The translations under genes were made by a program, and so were the position numbers. A stretch of DNA of 64,000 nucleotides from Isoetes taiwanensis (Eukaryota > Streptophyta > Lycopodiopsida > Isoetales > Isoetaceae). Below, piece after piece: positions 45,985 to 58,060 of this stretch (its first letter is position 1; the number at the start of each line of letters is the position of its first letter). Location of the stretch: contig JAJEKV010000003.1 of the NCBI GenBank assembly GCA_021234155.1, positions 31,049,166 to 31,113,165 on the forward strand. Reading direction: 5' to 3'. The notes under the pieces are model-generated. The model had not been told where the DNA came from. It saw nothing but the letters and a program-made list of their open reading frames with translations, and ran no database searches.

Positions 45985-47240
45985 TTTGTTGGGGTCCCAA
46001 TTGTGGATGGTAAAATTCAATACAGTTCGATTCTATTCTATTTAAGAGGCCAAACCTTCAACAAATGCTAAGACTATTGAGAAATTTTCAATCGCTCCGA
46101 AAATATTTTCCTTCAATTCCTAGGTTGAAGTTATTTTCTAATCTATGATTGTATCAAGAATACGACTCTTGGATGTCTGGTCAATTCTGAAAAGGCCTAG
46201 CGAGGCTTGAAGAAAACATTTTAGGCCTATCGAGGCCTAACTTGCCTAGCAAGTTTAACATGTTATAGATATTTTACTTAGGCTGAGACCACATCATTTA
46301 ACGATTTTTTGGATCTTTCAACCATTGAAGTTTAAAAAATATTGATATGCCAAACTGAACAGTTTAAAATCCCCCCAACCCAAGGAGGAGGCCACTCTTG
46401 ATCGAAGCAAGTATAATTCTGCGGCCTGCCTCCATAAGAGGAGGCCACTCTTGATCGAAGCAAATATAATTTTGGGATAAAGAAAGGCCAAAACAGAGCT
46501 AAACACAAAGTATCATGGGGGCCTCTATAGAATAATGCAACCCAGCCCTCCACTCTATGTCATGCACCCCAAATGGAGAAATCAAATGCTTCAATCTTTG
46601 TTTATTTGCGGATGGTATACTTCTTTGGTCCCATCTGGGGTTAACCCCCGATTAGTAGATCTCTTGCGGGGCCATAGCCATACTTTGAGAAGAATTTCGG
46701 CACTTGAAGGGGTTCTTTGGCCACTAAACCAAACCAAGACGGTAGCCATACTGCGGGAGAAATTTTTTGGTCTTAAAGCATATCCCGAATTTTCTACTTT
46801 ACCATGAATTTCATTCTGTAGAAGTAGTTGTTGGTGGGTTTATGCTTGCATTGATTTCATGTTGTAGAAGTAGTTGTTGCGCAACTGCAGTTCAGGCATG
46901 TATTTATATTGCTATACTTATTGTGTATATTTAACATTTTAATGGTTTATAATCCAATGGTTAACTTTTAAATATATGAAAAAGAATACTTAGACCTAAG
47001 GCATGTACTACTTAGTGTAGGCTAGAATTGATCACACTATACACTAAGATGCTTGGAAAACATAAATAGACCGTAGTAATAGCTTGAAAGCTTCTATTCT
47101 CTAGAGCCGCTGTAAAACAGGCTTCTCTTACGGATAATTTGCGTTTCCAGTCCATCTTTCCAATGATGGGAAAATTTTTGAAGCGGGAGGGAAATGCTAT
47201 TCAACGGCAACTGTGGGCCTGCGGGGATTTTGGAAGAGGT
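45985..47240. other. No gene; one 53-bp tandem duplication
   Basis: GAGGCCACTCTTGATCGAAG and its continuation occur at 46388 and 46441. Otherwise only short frames are present. Confidence 0.5.
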
Positions 47241-47325
47241 AATTTTAAGGGACTGAAAATTTCGTGGCGAAATTTTCTGGCGGCCGCCAGAAAATTTCTC
47301 CCGAAATTTTCAATCCCTTAAAATT
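47241..47325. repeat. 85-bp near-perfect palindrome (foldback)
   Basis: The left arm starts AATTTTAAGGGACTGAAAAT, the centre is GGCGGCCGCC at about 47283/47284, and the right arm ends CCTTAAAATT. The two ~42-nt arms differ at a C/T position and in a short GTGG/GGGA segment. Confidence 0.93.
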
Positions 47326-48214
47326 CCTTGACGAAATTTTGACCAGCTTCAGATTTAGCCCGTTCGTGAGCAGATCTTCGTTTCTATAGCAGTTTCTGGC
47401 CTTCAATTTTGTTTCTGTCACTGATTTTTCCTTTCGATTCAGTCGTTGTCTCAGCCAGATGCACAAAACAAGCTTGGCTATGGCCTCCGGTTCTCTGTAT
47501 GCCCTTGTCTATGCTTGTTCTTATGAATGGTGGCTAGCCCTGTGCTGGCCCTCCGGAAATAGATAAAAAAGCATCGATCCGGAAATAGTTTCTGGCTGAT
47601 GCATTTTTTAGGGCCTCTGCAGTGAGGAGGCGGCGCCGCCCAAAAACCCCGACACTACGTCAACAGAAAATTTCAATGTTTAAAAACCTGCTGAAACAGG
47701 GCGAAATCTGAAGGTGGTTAAAATTTCGAATGTGCACACCTGTCTCCCTACCGTATTGAAATAGCTCCAACGTTAACGGTTCAGCCTTTTACTTTTTTCG
47801 AAAACAGATGCGCCATAGCCATGGCGCCTAAAGTAGGCTAAAGCATTTTGCTGTTCAACCAGATTCGACTTGCAACCTCGATGCTGGGGTTTGAGCTCAA
47901 AAAGAAAGATGCTTCCCAGATCGCTGGCCTGCACGAAGGCATGCCTCTCCTTATCTGCATGTGAGGCTTCCTCGAGACCCAGTTCTTCTGACCCCTTATT
48001 TGCAAGAATAGCTGTAGCTATGGCGCAATGCTATCCTGGCAATCTTCCTCAGATTCATCCGGCAAACCCAGGTCATCTTTACCCCTAATTTTTTGCTTTG
48101 TTTGGTGTTCTATTTAAACTGTAGGAAGCTAAGTGTTTTATTTACGGCTCTCTACTTTGAGCTATGCCGAATGTAGCACACAGTTTGGCTGTGGCAGAAT
48201 CCGGGTGATCAGCC
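47326..48214. other. No gene recognised
   Basis: Contains a GC-rich patch near 47630 (GGCGGCGCCGCC) and AAATTTCG words like those in the palindrome. No domain or element end was seen. Confidence 0.45.
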
Positions 48215-49440
48215 CAGGTAAAATTTTCTCGAAAATACATGTGAGCTCGTCTTTTGGTATATCAAATTCTGGTCCATACTTGCTGGTCTCATGCCTGCTC
48301 CTTGAGGTAGCCTGATTCTGGCACATGTTCCAACCTTACCATTTTCACATGCAATCAAATGGACATGTCCTCGGCCGGCGTTCTTACAGTGCATCATGCA
48401 CATTTCAGCTTCTCCCGATTCACCCCAGGCATATTTGCGGTCCAGAATGTCGACCTCCATACATTCTGAAACAAATGCCTTTCCCTTCATATTGCCATGG
48501 GTTGTGTCATGTAAACCGGCATGATCCACGGCATGATGGCAGAAGTAATCACATCCACTGCATCGAGTCTCACAGAAGTGTACAATGTTCGGATTTGTAG
48601 AATGCAGATGTGGTCCATCATGTTCAATCATGAAAGGTGAAATAGGTAAGCAACAACCTTTTCTAATTCCATTTTGCTCAGAGGCATGCTCATACTCAAA
48701 GGTAGAACGTTTTTCCCAGAAATATACTTGTTTTCTTAACAACTTCTGTTAATACCTCACAATTTCCCTTGGCTTCACATTTTTCTGTACATAAATGTTC
48801 CTTTCCACACTGGTGGTTCATCTTTTCATACATTGAATGAAAGTGATCGTCAGAAGCACACGTATGATTGCAAGAAGGCATCGTGCATTGTAAAGGACAG
48901 AATTTCTCATGACAGGCATGTATGCTGTGCTCCAAACCAATCGGATATGTGCAGACATTGTTGCAAGGTGGAAGAGAACATTTATCCTTGCACATATGTT
49001 ATCTAGAATTACATCTGTGTGGGCCTTCATGTCCTGATTTGTTAACACAGTGTTTGTTACAGTTTGATGATCTCTCCAGTAGATCACAATCCTTGGCACA
49101 AGTGTGCGATTTCATCTGACAATCATGAGGGCCATCGTGACCTGCCTTATCGCTACAGTCGTTAACATCCCCAAGGAGTTTGTCTTTTAGTTCTTCCCGG
49201 CAGTAACTGCATATTTCTGACTGAACACCTGTGGGAGCCATTGCAGGAGTGAGAACGTGCATGTGACTTTTCCAGAATACAGCGGAGGAAGCACCTATCA
49301 CATTTACAACTACAGAGCAACAGTTGTTGCTTCATTGCCATTACCATTGCCATTGTTTCCAGGTGCAGCTTTTCGATGTCGCCATCTTCAGGCATATCAG
49401 CAGTGTTTATCCTCAACCACCTCAACGTCTATGCTCTCGT
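48215..49440 (-). pseudogene. Cys/His-rich zinc-binding protein, disrupted intronless copy
   Basis: On the - strand a continuous Cys/His-rich protein can be followed: KCDRCFLRCILEKSHARSHS, SEICSYCREELKDKLLGD, HDGPHDCQMKSHTCAKDCDL, CSLPPCNNVCTYPIGLEHSI, HQCGKEHLCTEKC and RSTFEYEHASEQNGIRKGCC. It ends with KYAWGESGEAEMCMMHCKNA. This resembles the C-terminal Cys-rich part of large plant/fungal/protist proteins with VWA or GTPase domains, but I am unsure of the name. Three lesions break it: a TCAGTCAG duplication near 49228, a TAA near 49000 and a 1-nt indel in an A run near 48714. No introns are seen over 1.2 kb, so a retrocopy is possible. Confidence 0.7.
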
Positions 49441-52400
49441 CTTTCTTTCTGCAAGGGATATCAAGAAACACTCTAAATCTGCATTGCTAGAATTATAAAC
49501 TCATAACTTAATTCTGATCAATACTTGCATGCTAGAGGGCCTTTTGGAAACTTTAAAGGTCATTACTTTCTTACTGGAAGTGCCTTATTTTTTTCTCTCG
49601 CATGCAAGAGGTCAGTACCGTCGTCACTTTCCTCCTATACTAGATGCTTACCTTTTGCTTTGCTTTAGATGTTAGATCTAAATTAGTTTTGTACATATTT
49701 CTGGAGATAAATTTACCATTGTTTATGAGTTTTGGAAATAGTTGGGGTTCAAATCCCCTTGCTCCCTAATATTTTGTTGCTATTGAGGAAAGCAGATACA
49801 GCGAATTAGCAGTAAAAAGTATTACTATACATAAGAAACCATACACGGTCCTAGTTTTTGTCTTCTGTACTTGAAATGCTTCAAACAACGGACCATTACT
49901 TGTATGCATAAGAAACCATCCACGGTTTATACTTAAAAACTTGAAATGCTTCAAACAACATATCATTACTGGTTTATAAATGAGACCGTGCACATATAAA
50001 ACAAACACACATGTGCTTTACCATGACATTTAGCCATGCTAGTTTACTACAATAGCCAACCACATTATAAAATCACCCGAAACGAGCACTACATTAAACC
50101 ACATCAACAACCATAATGTTATACCACAAGGACAAACCATACACTTAAACACTATAAGTATACCACATTCATTTACCAATATGTAATATCACTTTGACAA
50201 ACTCTACAAAAAGGCCATCTACGATTACCATGCCATAATACCACCCTAACAAACCTAACAAGAGAACCCATTAGTTTAGCCACATATGGTTTTTAATGAT
50301 ATCAACCCACAAACACCCATTGGTTTTGTAGAATGGTTTTATAGTCCTAACCAAGGAAAAAACCATGTAGTTTTTTAATTTTGGGTGCCTTGTGAAGCAA
50401 GTAATTGTGATGCTACCACAATAGAAATAAAGTGGACACATAGTATGATAATAGTCCCAAAATCACGCGGATGTGCTCAATAAGTGAAGGAACACTATAG
50501 GGTCTAGCAAGACTGTGAAACAATCGGTGATCGTAGAGTGTAGACCAGAATTCATGTTTGTGATGAAATTTGGGTTGCAAAGGTGAGAAGCAAATGACAA
50601 ATCTCGAAAGAACATGGACAACAATACATATGCATGGCAATAAAGTGTGAGAGCCTAGACAGAAAATTCATAAGGCCTATGCGAAGATGTTTAGAAAGAG
50701 AAAGGAATTGAAACTCAAATCCAGATTGGAAGCTAATGGTGAAGATACCAGGAACTCTACACATGAAGAAGTTTTGGTTAACACAAACACAAAAGTGAGA
50801 AAATATAAGAAGACATTGAGTTTTGTGAACTTGAGGTAATGTGAGGATTAGGGACAAAAACTCGATATAAACCGTGGATTAAGGGCTAAAATTTGAGCTT
50901 GACCTACGGAAAAGAAACAAAGGCTATAGGTGCGACAATTAAAGAAGGTACCTCCATGGTTTAAAACATTAAAAAATGGAATAAGAGAAGAAAGTAATGG
51001 CGTAACAAAAGGTATCGTGCTAGCCAAACATCCAAAAATCCTGCATATTCCCCCATGCTAGACATAGCAGAAAGCATTAAGGGAGCAAAGCAAAAGTTTG
51101 AGCAAGTAGAGTAGAGCAAAGGGATCAATTCGGCCATGGGATACAACTTGATGAGGGAAATGGAAGAGCTAGGAACAAAAGATTGGTCAAAACAGATAGG
51201 AAAAAACTTAGAGCAATGGAGATAAAAACGTAGCACTAAGGACATAATAGAATAGAAATTGAAGCAGTAATGGAAAAAATAAGGAATAGAACAAAGCTGT
51301 AAGCGTCGGGGCAACAAACCACACTATGGGGAGCAAGCTTAGAATAATTGGGAAAAAAATGAATATCACAAATAAACCAAAAGATCCACCTGCAAAGCTG
51401 ACAGTACATGATGAAGAAGCTACACAAAAAGTTAGGAGCATTTTTAGAATCCCTAGTGCAAGAGTGCAAACAAAAAAGTAAGAGAAACATAGCATAATCT
51501 TGACTAGCAAAGGAGCTTAAAAACCAAATAGAAAATAACAAAAAGGCATTGTTGAGGGCATAATTTGACAACTAAAAATCAAGCAGATGTGCCCAAATTT
51601 ACAAACCATTCCGTAATTGTCAACCTACATGGGTAACACAATATTGCTTTTGACATGGAGTTACCATTGAAATAAAGAAAGTCTGGATGCCCCCTAATTC
51701 TAATGTTATGGTGCACTTTGGAAATCCTTAGGCTAGGAGACACTAGTGTAGAGTGACATATTCTATGCTTAGGAGCATTGACAACTATGTCTAAGGCATA
51801 GGTATAGTTTAATTACCAAATAGCCAAAGACAACTATGTCTAAGGCATTGGTATTAATTAACAAATAGCCAAATAACATATTCGCATCATACTCATGGGG
51901 GATGTGTGCTATAGTCTCCATGCTCAAGTGGTTAACAACTATGAGCATTTAAATTGCAGCAAAGTGCAAAATGCGACCCTTAATATCAATGCAGATACTA
52001 TTCCACCCAAAGTGAGAGATGTAATACCATGGTTTTCAAAGCAATCTGGTCATCAAATGTTGTAGGCGACTGCAAACTCCCAAAGGGAGCAAATAAATGA
52101 TCTCTAGCTAAGGATATAAAAAACCCTTAATAAAAAGGATATAGCAAAGATAAGGGAGCAAAGATATGAGCGCCCCTAAAATCGAGGAGCACCGACATGG
52201 TTCCGCCATGAATCCGGAGGCAGCCAGAGCTGCCGTTTCCTACCCTGTAGCGGGCCAAATCCGCTTCTAGCGGTTTCATCTGCATGCTAAGATGGATAAA
52301 AAAGAGGTGGTGCGGCAGTTTACAGAAACTACAGAAGACCGAAGGAAAATCTATGAATCGTAACAACAGATCTTTGCAAACTGCATCAAAGGTAAACGAA

Positions 52401-53084
52401 TGCTTGGTACGGGGCCAGATAGCTGAAGAAGGATGGAATATCAACACTGGAAAAAATTAAGAAATAGATCTTCAGAGTTCTTAACAATAGGGCACAACTC
52501 TGAGGTAAGAATAGTTAGATAGCCTCAGAAAATTCATGAGAAGCAGATGAAACCACGGTTTTGGAGCTTTGGATCCGGGTAACAAAAGTAGCAGAAAAGG
52601 CTCACGTTAAGCTAAATCAAGCAGAAGAAGATAAAGTAATAGGGAATCTATGGTCCGAAAGTGTTTTCCACCGAGGAATTTTGGTGGGCTGGGCGCCACC
52701 ACCGGAACAGACGAGCGGCGAGCCGCTGAAGTGTTCCGGCCGAGGGCCGGTGGCCCGCCGAGGAATATTCCGAGGCGGAAAAAACAGGGAAAAGATTCCC
52801 CACGTAATCCACGTGGGGGATTAATTCCTCAAAATTTTGCTCTCGGTTTGATTCAAGCCGCATCTTGGTCGCATTGAGAACCGGCTGGCCGCTTCGAGTA
52901 GATCTCATGAGGCCGTTAGTGTTAGGTAGGATTTTGTTAGAAAATCAAAAATCCTTCAAGTCTTTTGAAGGTTCTTGGAGTTTTGTTGTTTTGGCAATGA
53001 GTCCTACTCCTTCTAATTAGTTCCGGCGAGGCAAAGGCGCAGGATAGGCACGATTTTCTCAAAAAATCAGAAGTTCTTGAACTT
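49441..53084. other. No gene recognised; possible repeat-derived tract
   Basis: GGGGTTCAAATCCCC at 49744-49758 is T-arm/B-box-like. A roughly 100-bp stretch with CTTGAAATGCTTCAAACAAC is repeated near 49871 and 49940. 50030-50400 is AT-rich with ACCACATT motifs. 50400-51600 is purine-rich without open frames of note. 52640-52830 is GC-rich with CCACGTAATCCACGTGG. Confidence 0.45.
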
Positions 53085-53300
53085 TGTTGAAGAATCTTGA
53101 GCTTTTTACCTTCTGGCGACTTCTTGTTCGATTTTCTTTGTTCTGCTGAGTAAGATATGAAGGTATCTTGAAGTTTCTTGAAGAATCTCGCGATTTTTAT
53201 CTTCTGGCGACTTCTTGTTCGATTTCTTGAAGTTTCTTGAAGAATCTTGAGCTTTTTTACCTTCTGGCGACTTCTTGTTCGATTTTCTTCGTTCTGGTGA
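53085..53300. repeat. Tandem repeat with CTTCTGGCGACTTCTTGTTC
   Basis: GAAGAATCTTGAGCTTTTTACC and CTTCTGGCGACTTCTTGTTC occur together three times (from about 53089, 53184 and 53238) with variable spacers. Confidence 0.9.
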
Positions 53301-53384
53301 GTAAGATTGAAGATTTCTTTTCTGTCATCGAAAATCTAACTAATATTTTATGTTTTTTGTTAGGTATTTGGTTTTGGCCGGTGG

Positions 53385-53545
53385 ATTACTTGTGGCAGTG
53401 AGGTATTACTGGTTCTGCAGTGAGGTATTACTTGCAGTGAGGTATTACTTGCAGTCAGGTATTACTTGTGGATTACTTGTGGCAGTGAGGTATTACTTGG
53501 AGTGAGGTATTACTGGTTCTGGCCGAAAATTCCTTGTGGCAGGTA
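53385..53545. repeat. Tandem repeat, ~17-bp unit GCAGTGAGGTATTACTT
   Basis: Six or seven copies, some with GTGGATTACTTGTG spacers, end about 33 bp from the Helitron 3' terminus at 53578. Confidence 0.92.
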
Positions 53546-53577
53546 ATTTTTTCATGGTAATCTTCTTTTAGGTAATA

Positions 53578-53605
53578 CTAGTTATAGTGCCCAGCGTTGC
53601 TGGGC
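53578..53605 (-). mobile_element. Helitron 3' terminus (- strand)
   Basis: On the - strand the hairpin GCCCAGC-AAC-GCTGGGC is followed by ACTATAACTAG and then host T. The hairpin about 10 nt before a CTRR end, abutting T, is the standard Helitron 3' signature. The element therefore extends to the right of 53578. It is nearly the same as the terminus at 63714-63741. Confidence 0.85.
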
Positions 53606-55695
53606 ATAAGTTGAAAATATACCTGAGTAGATAACATTAAATAATTTATATCAAACTATTTTGTAAACCTACATTGCTCCTTAGCATTTCCAACATGCAC
53701 GTGTATCACCTTCCATGACATGATCTATAAGATATTGTAGTTATTGTTTAAGAAATTAGTAGTTATTGTTTAAGAAATTGTTGTGTTTCTTTGGAGATGT
53801 TTGTTGCAATTAACAATTTTAGCATACAATCTCTCCCTATGTTTATGTATTAGTTGTAAACCTATTATAAAAAGAATTGACTTTTTAAGCAGGCTTATCA
53901 TATACTTTATTATCTCTTACCTAATTCTTAACAGTTTTTAATCAGTTGTTTGAGGTGGAAGACTATAAAGCCATGTCAGGCTTAAATTGTCCAAGTTTAG
54001 AACTTAACAATTGAAATGCATATTCAGACTACAATAGTCTAAGGTAAAAAAAGCCTTTGCTAATCTATATGAATGAGTCACTTCAAACTCCCAAGTCCTC
54101 CATTGGGGTGTTGCAGAAGCTGAACCTCTGCATAAAATTAAATAATCACATCAAAAATTAACCTTTACAGTTATGTTCTTGATAAGTATATATTTTCCCA
54201 GCTTATCCAGCAACACCTACAATTACAATGAAGCATTGGCAACGTGGTGTGGCTTCATGTTCTACAACAAAAGAAACATTTAGATCTCGGATGTGGTTGC
54301 ACAATCTAAAACACAATAACTAAAGATGTTACCTTCCTTTTTCTGGTCAATAATTTTTTTTGCTCTAGCCTAAAGTGCTATTCTGAGAATCTACATCCAG
54401 GGACAGGGATGGAACGTCTAGGATGGTGGTGTAGGTAGGGTTGTCCTCTGCCGAGAGAGCTATCAGAAGCAGCGAGTCTTCGTCATCCCAATTTGAAAAC
54501 ATTCATAGAATTTCCTAGATCAATGGATTTTTTTTTTATCTCCCTCTATGTTCCTCTCTGGTGCTAAAATAGATGTTACCAGCGCAGATGGGAGCTCTCT
54601 GTCCTCCCTCCTTGTCCCTTTCAAGCAAACCTCCACCAGCTCCTGATTCAATTCCATTTACAACAACCAAATTCTCAAACCATTCTACCTCACTCCAGCT
54701 ACTGAGATGACACTTATAGTGTATGAGATGCTCAAGAAACCGTCATAAACTTCAGAGGTGGAAAACTGAATTTTCTCAAGCATAAAAGCTTTTCCCTGTA
54801 TATCATTCCATTATTTTCTCTAAACTTTTGCCATAATCCCTCTTATATTTATCATATTGGCCGTCTTGTCTGGAAGCAGGACAACCAATAGATAAACTAA
54901 ATAACACCTTAAAGCCGATTGTTCTTTCTTCCTTGCACGGAGCTGCTACATCACTGTCCACACACAATGTTCTTGGTGATACATTGCTAAGCCACCATAT
55001 GATATTGAAATTGTCTTTGAAACTTCATTTATCTTTGAACACAAAGGTTCCTGCATGACTGGGGTTTCTCTGAAGAGATGTTAATGCCTGCCAAATGTTG
55101 AGCCACTTATAAGAATATGATGTGTGGCTCTCCCACTGATCAAAACTTCCATAAGTTAAACTGGATGGCTAACATTTAATTCTGATAATAATAGGCCAAG
55201 ATAAGGCTTAATTCTGATAATAATAGGCCAACGCAAATCTTATCTGCCTTGGCAACTCCATGTCAATATCGTCCAGAAATAAATTTGCTTGTAGGTTTCC
55301 CTCGGCATCTGCTGTAATATCTAAGCCTACACAAACAACATTCAGCACCTATATGTATTCAAGCTTAAGAAAGAGTAGCTTTGCACCTTATTCTCCTCCA
55401 ATACACTCATCATCTTATATTTGAAGCACCACAGCAAGAGGATGGGAAGCCTGTGGTTTGAAAAGCCTGTGCTGTTTGAATAACATCCTTCTGTTTGCCT
55501 TCCTAACAAACCATGAGAGGCGAAAGGAGGTGTTTGCTCACATGTGAGATCTTCTGCCCATAATCGCGAACATTCATAGGCGCACATGAAGAAGCCTTAA
55601 CGTCAAAACTTTCCAGATATGTATTTTGGATACCAAAACGTAAACATCAGGGCTGGATTGAAAGCTAGAACTTCTAGGCAGGGCAGTATTTTTAC
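53606..55695. other. Helitron interior, no gene recognised
   Basis: AT-rich sequence. TTCTGATAATAATAGGCCAA is repeated near 55180 and 55210. No open frame with a known domain was found. Confidence 0.45.
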
Positions 55696-56119
55696 CTCGG
55701 AGTTTCTCAACTGATGCTCTGCCTCATCAGCAACCTGTTGTTGCAACCTTATTAGTAACAGAATTTTCAAATAAGAATTGGCAATCGAATGCATCTCTTG
55801 CTCTGAAAATTCATAAATAGAGAGTAACATAGAATTTTGCAGAAGCTATGATGAAAAAAGTTACAAAAAAATTACCTCCATTCCTCATATAAAGAGGATT
55901 CCTGAACCCAGATTCCTGAACCCAAATTGGTTCGCGGTTGGAGTAGCATCAAATCGGCCTCTCAACAAAGGAATGACAGAAAAACATGGTAGATCCACAT
56001 TCAAAGTCGAGTTCCACCATGTCCTGGCTCGAGCTCTTGTCGGCAAAAGCACCCAAGCATCTAGCACCAGCAGCAGCAGAGTTCGCAGGAGAAGAAGCTA
56101 GGTTCGCGTCTTCTGCCAT
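55696..56119 (-). pseudogene. Broken two-exon gene fragment, product unknown
   Basis: Exon 1 (56119-55876) starts MAEDANLASSPANSAAAGAR and ends at GGAG|GTAATT. Exon 2 (55802-55696) follows a TTTTCAG acceptor and encodes QEMHSIANSYLKILLLIRLQ and ADEAEHQLRNSE before CGAG|GTAAAA. Exon 1 changes frame before RGRFDATPTANQFGFRN. A 14-bp tandem duplication (GATTCCTGAACCCA, 55897-55910 and 55911-55924) then breaks the join to exon 2. It is in the same sense as the Helitron end at 53578, which suggests capture. I do not recognise the parent gene. Confidence 0.5.
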
Positions 56120-57894
56120 CACAGTGCCTTGGTCCTTTGCTCCCGTGAGAGTGAGAAGGAATAGCCCTAAAACCGTAAAGATCGAGAGATTATCGTAGGA
56201 TCCAAGTGATCAAACCTCAGATCTAGGGCGTGATCCACCACACAAAAGATTTTCTAGCGATTTGGAAGCACCGGAATATTTTCCGACGACAAAAATGCCA
56301 ACAATCTTAGGAAATCATGCTAAAAAAAAACCAAAACCCTTTCTCACCAAACCGGAAAATCCCAAATTAAAAAGGTTGATTATCTGTGATATATTTAGTA
56401 TTTTCTGGTTTGCATGTCTTTATACTTGTGTCTTTGTTGCAGATCTCGACTAAGGAGTACATTGTGGTTGTTTGACAACAAGGATATCAACATTGTGTGT
56501 TCTTACGGTAAGAAAAAGCTCTTGTTTTTTATTTATTTCTTTCTATTACATGCTTACATGCTCCTGTTTTTTATTTGCAGGTTATTTGTACTGCAAAGAA
56601 CAGGTTTATAGACTGAGTTAATGCAATGTCTATGGTGGAAGGATTATTTTTAATATGGTTGTCTGTCATAATAGCAAGCATGGGTGACTCTACATGACTG
56701 TAATTTTGAATTTTGGCAGTGAATGAAACTGCAATGAAACTGTGATTTTGGATAAGAAACTTCTACATAAAACTTTTGATAAGAAACTTTCGATAAGAAA
56801 CTTTCTACATGAAACTTTTGGAATTCTGATTGTAATTCTGATTGTAATTTTGTGTTGATGTTTTACTGTTTAACAGATAGTGGTCCTAAAATTATATAGT
56901 GGAGCTCAAATTATGGTTTTGAAAATAGATAGAAAATCACAGTAACCCCACCCTGTAGTGGATTACGACAAAGCTATTTTTAAAAGACAATAAAAGATAC
57001 TAAGAAGAAAAATCGAGAGGCAAAACAAAGACTTATTCTAGACAAAAGGGACAAACAAGACAGAATCAGATCTACAATCTATGCAAAAAACTACCTGCCT
57101 CCTTCCTTATCTATGTTAGCAGTTTTGGACGACAAGCTGCCATCGAATGTGCAAGAAAAAGAAGAATAGGATCAAATTAGAAGTACCAAAAAAGCCCAAA
57201 TTGGAAGGCCAGCACCTCTAGAAACATGGACGTACGAAGAAATTAGGACAGAATTGGGCAAACTAATCTAACACTATCCATGAAAGGTATCAGAAAAGAT
57301 CAAGAAGAAGATAATTACTGGAAATCTCAAAAATTGGATTCAGAAAAGATCAAGAAGAAAATGGAAATCTCAAAATTGGAATAAAAAAAATATGCATGGA
57401 TAAACAGAAACGCAAATGTTTATGAACATGAGATTTTAGTCAAAATGTGATGTTTACAGGACATCAGCCTGACAAAAAGCAGAATACGTTTTCAGACTGA
57501 CGAAAAGCAAAACACGTTTAAAAATTTTACTACTCTAAAAATCATAGGAGAGAGTTGGAAGAGATTTTGCTTGAAACGTTGGAATCGATAGGAAACCAGA
57601 CCCGGCCATAACTCGAGAGATAAACTTACAGAGGGGATTCAACCACCTTCCACAGCTGCTTAGGACTCACCCTCGACAAAATAGTCCTTGATCTCTGAAC
57701 TGAAGTCTTCACACACGAACAACTATACACGGTGCTCACACGCGTACGAAAGAAAGAAGACGTCCTAATCCTCCTTGACGAGTCAAACACAAACAAGACT
57801 CAACAAACGTCGTCTACAAAGAACTATTTCCATAAACAAGGTGCGTACTCAAAAAAAAAAAGGAAAAGAAAAAAAACACTCCTTCCATCTCATG
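56120..57894. other. No gene recognised
   Basis: Short repeats such as GATAAGAAACTTT (56750-56805) and a CAGAAAAGATCAAGAAGA duplication (57290, 57340). No termini or domains were seen. Confidence 0.45.
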
Positions 57895-58060
57895 CCCAGG
57901 ATGTAGATGGAGCACCGATCCCCTCGGAGATCGATGCTCCCTCTACACCATGGGTGCCGCACCGACGATCGCACCTGGGTTCGACTCCCAGGGGTGCACT
58001 AAAACTTAGCTACACAAGGCGCCGGCTCCGCCGGTGCCAAATTCTTGTATTATACAATCT
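57895..58060 (+). mobile_element. SINE with tRNA-like T-arm and GC hairpin 3' end
   Basis: CCTGGGTTCGACTCCCAGG (57974-57992) is an intact T-arm/B box. The 3' end has GGCGCCGGC-TCC-GCCGGTGCC (58018-58038) followed by AAATTCTTGTATTATA. The head of the tRNA-like part (about 57900-57960) is diverged. The tail structure matches 23724-23767. Confidence 0.65.

Noticed and set aside
49744-49758. T-arm-like GGGGTTCAAATCCCC as a tRNA gene
   Set aside because: No acceptor stem, D-arm or anticodon arm could be fitted upstream. At most it is a SINE B box.
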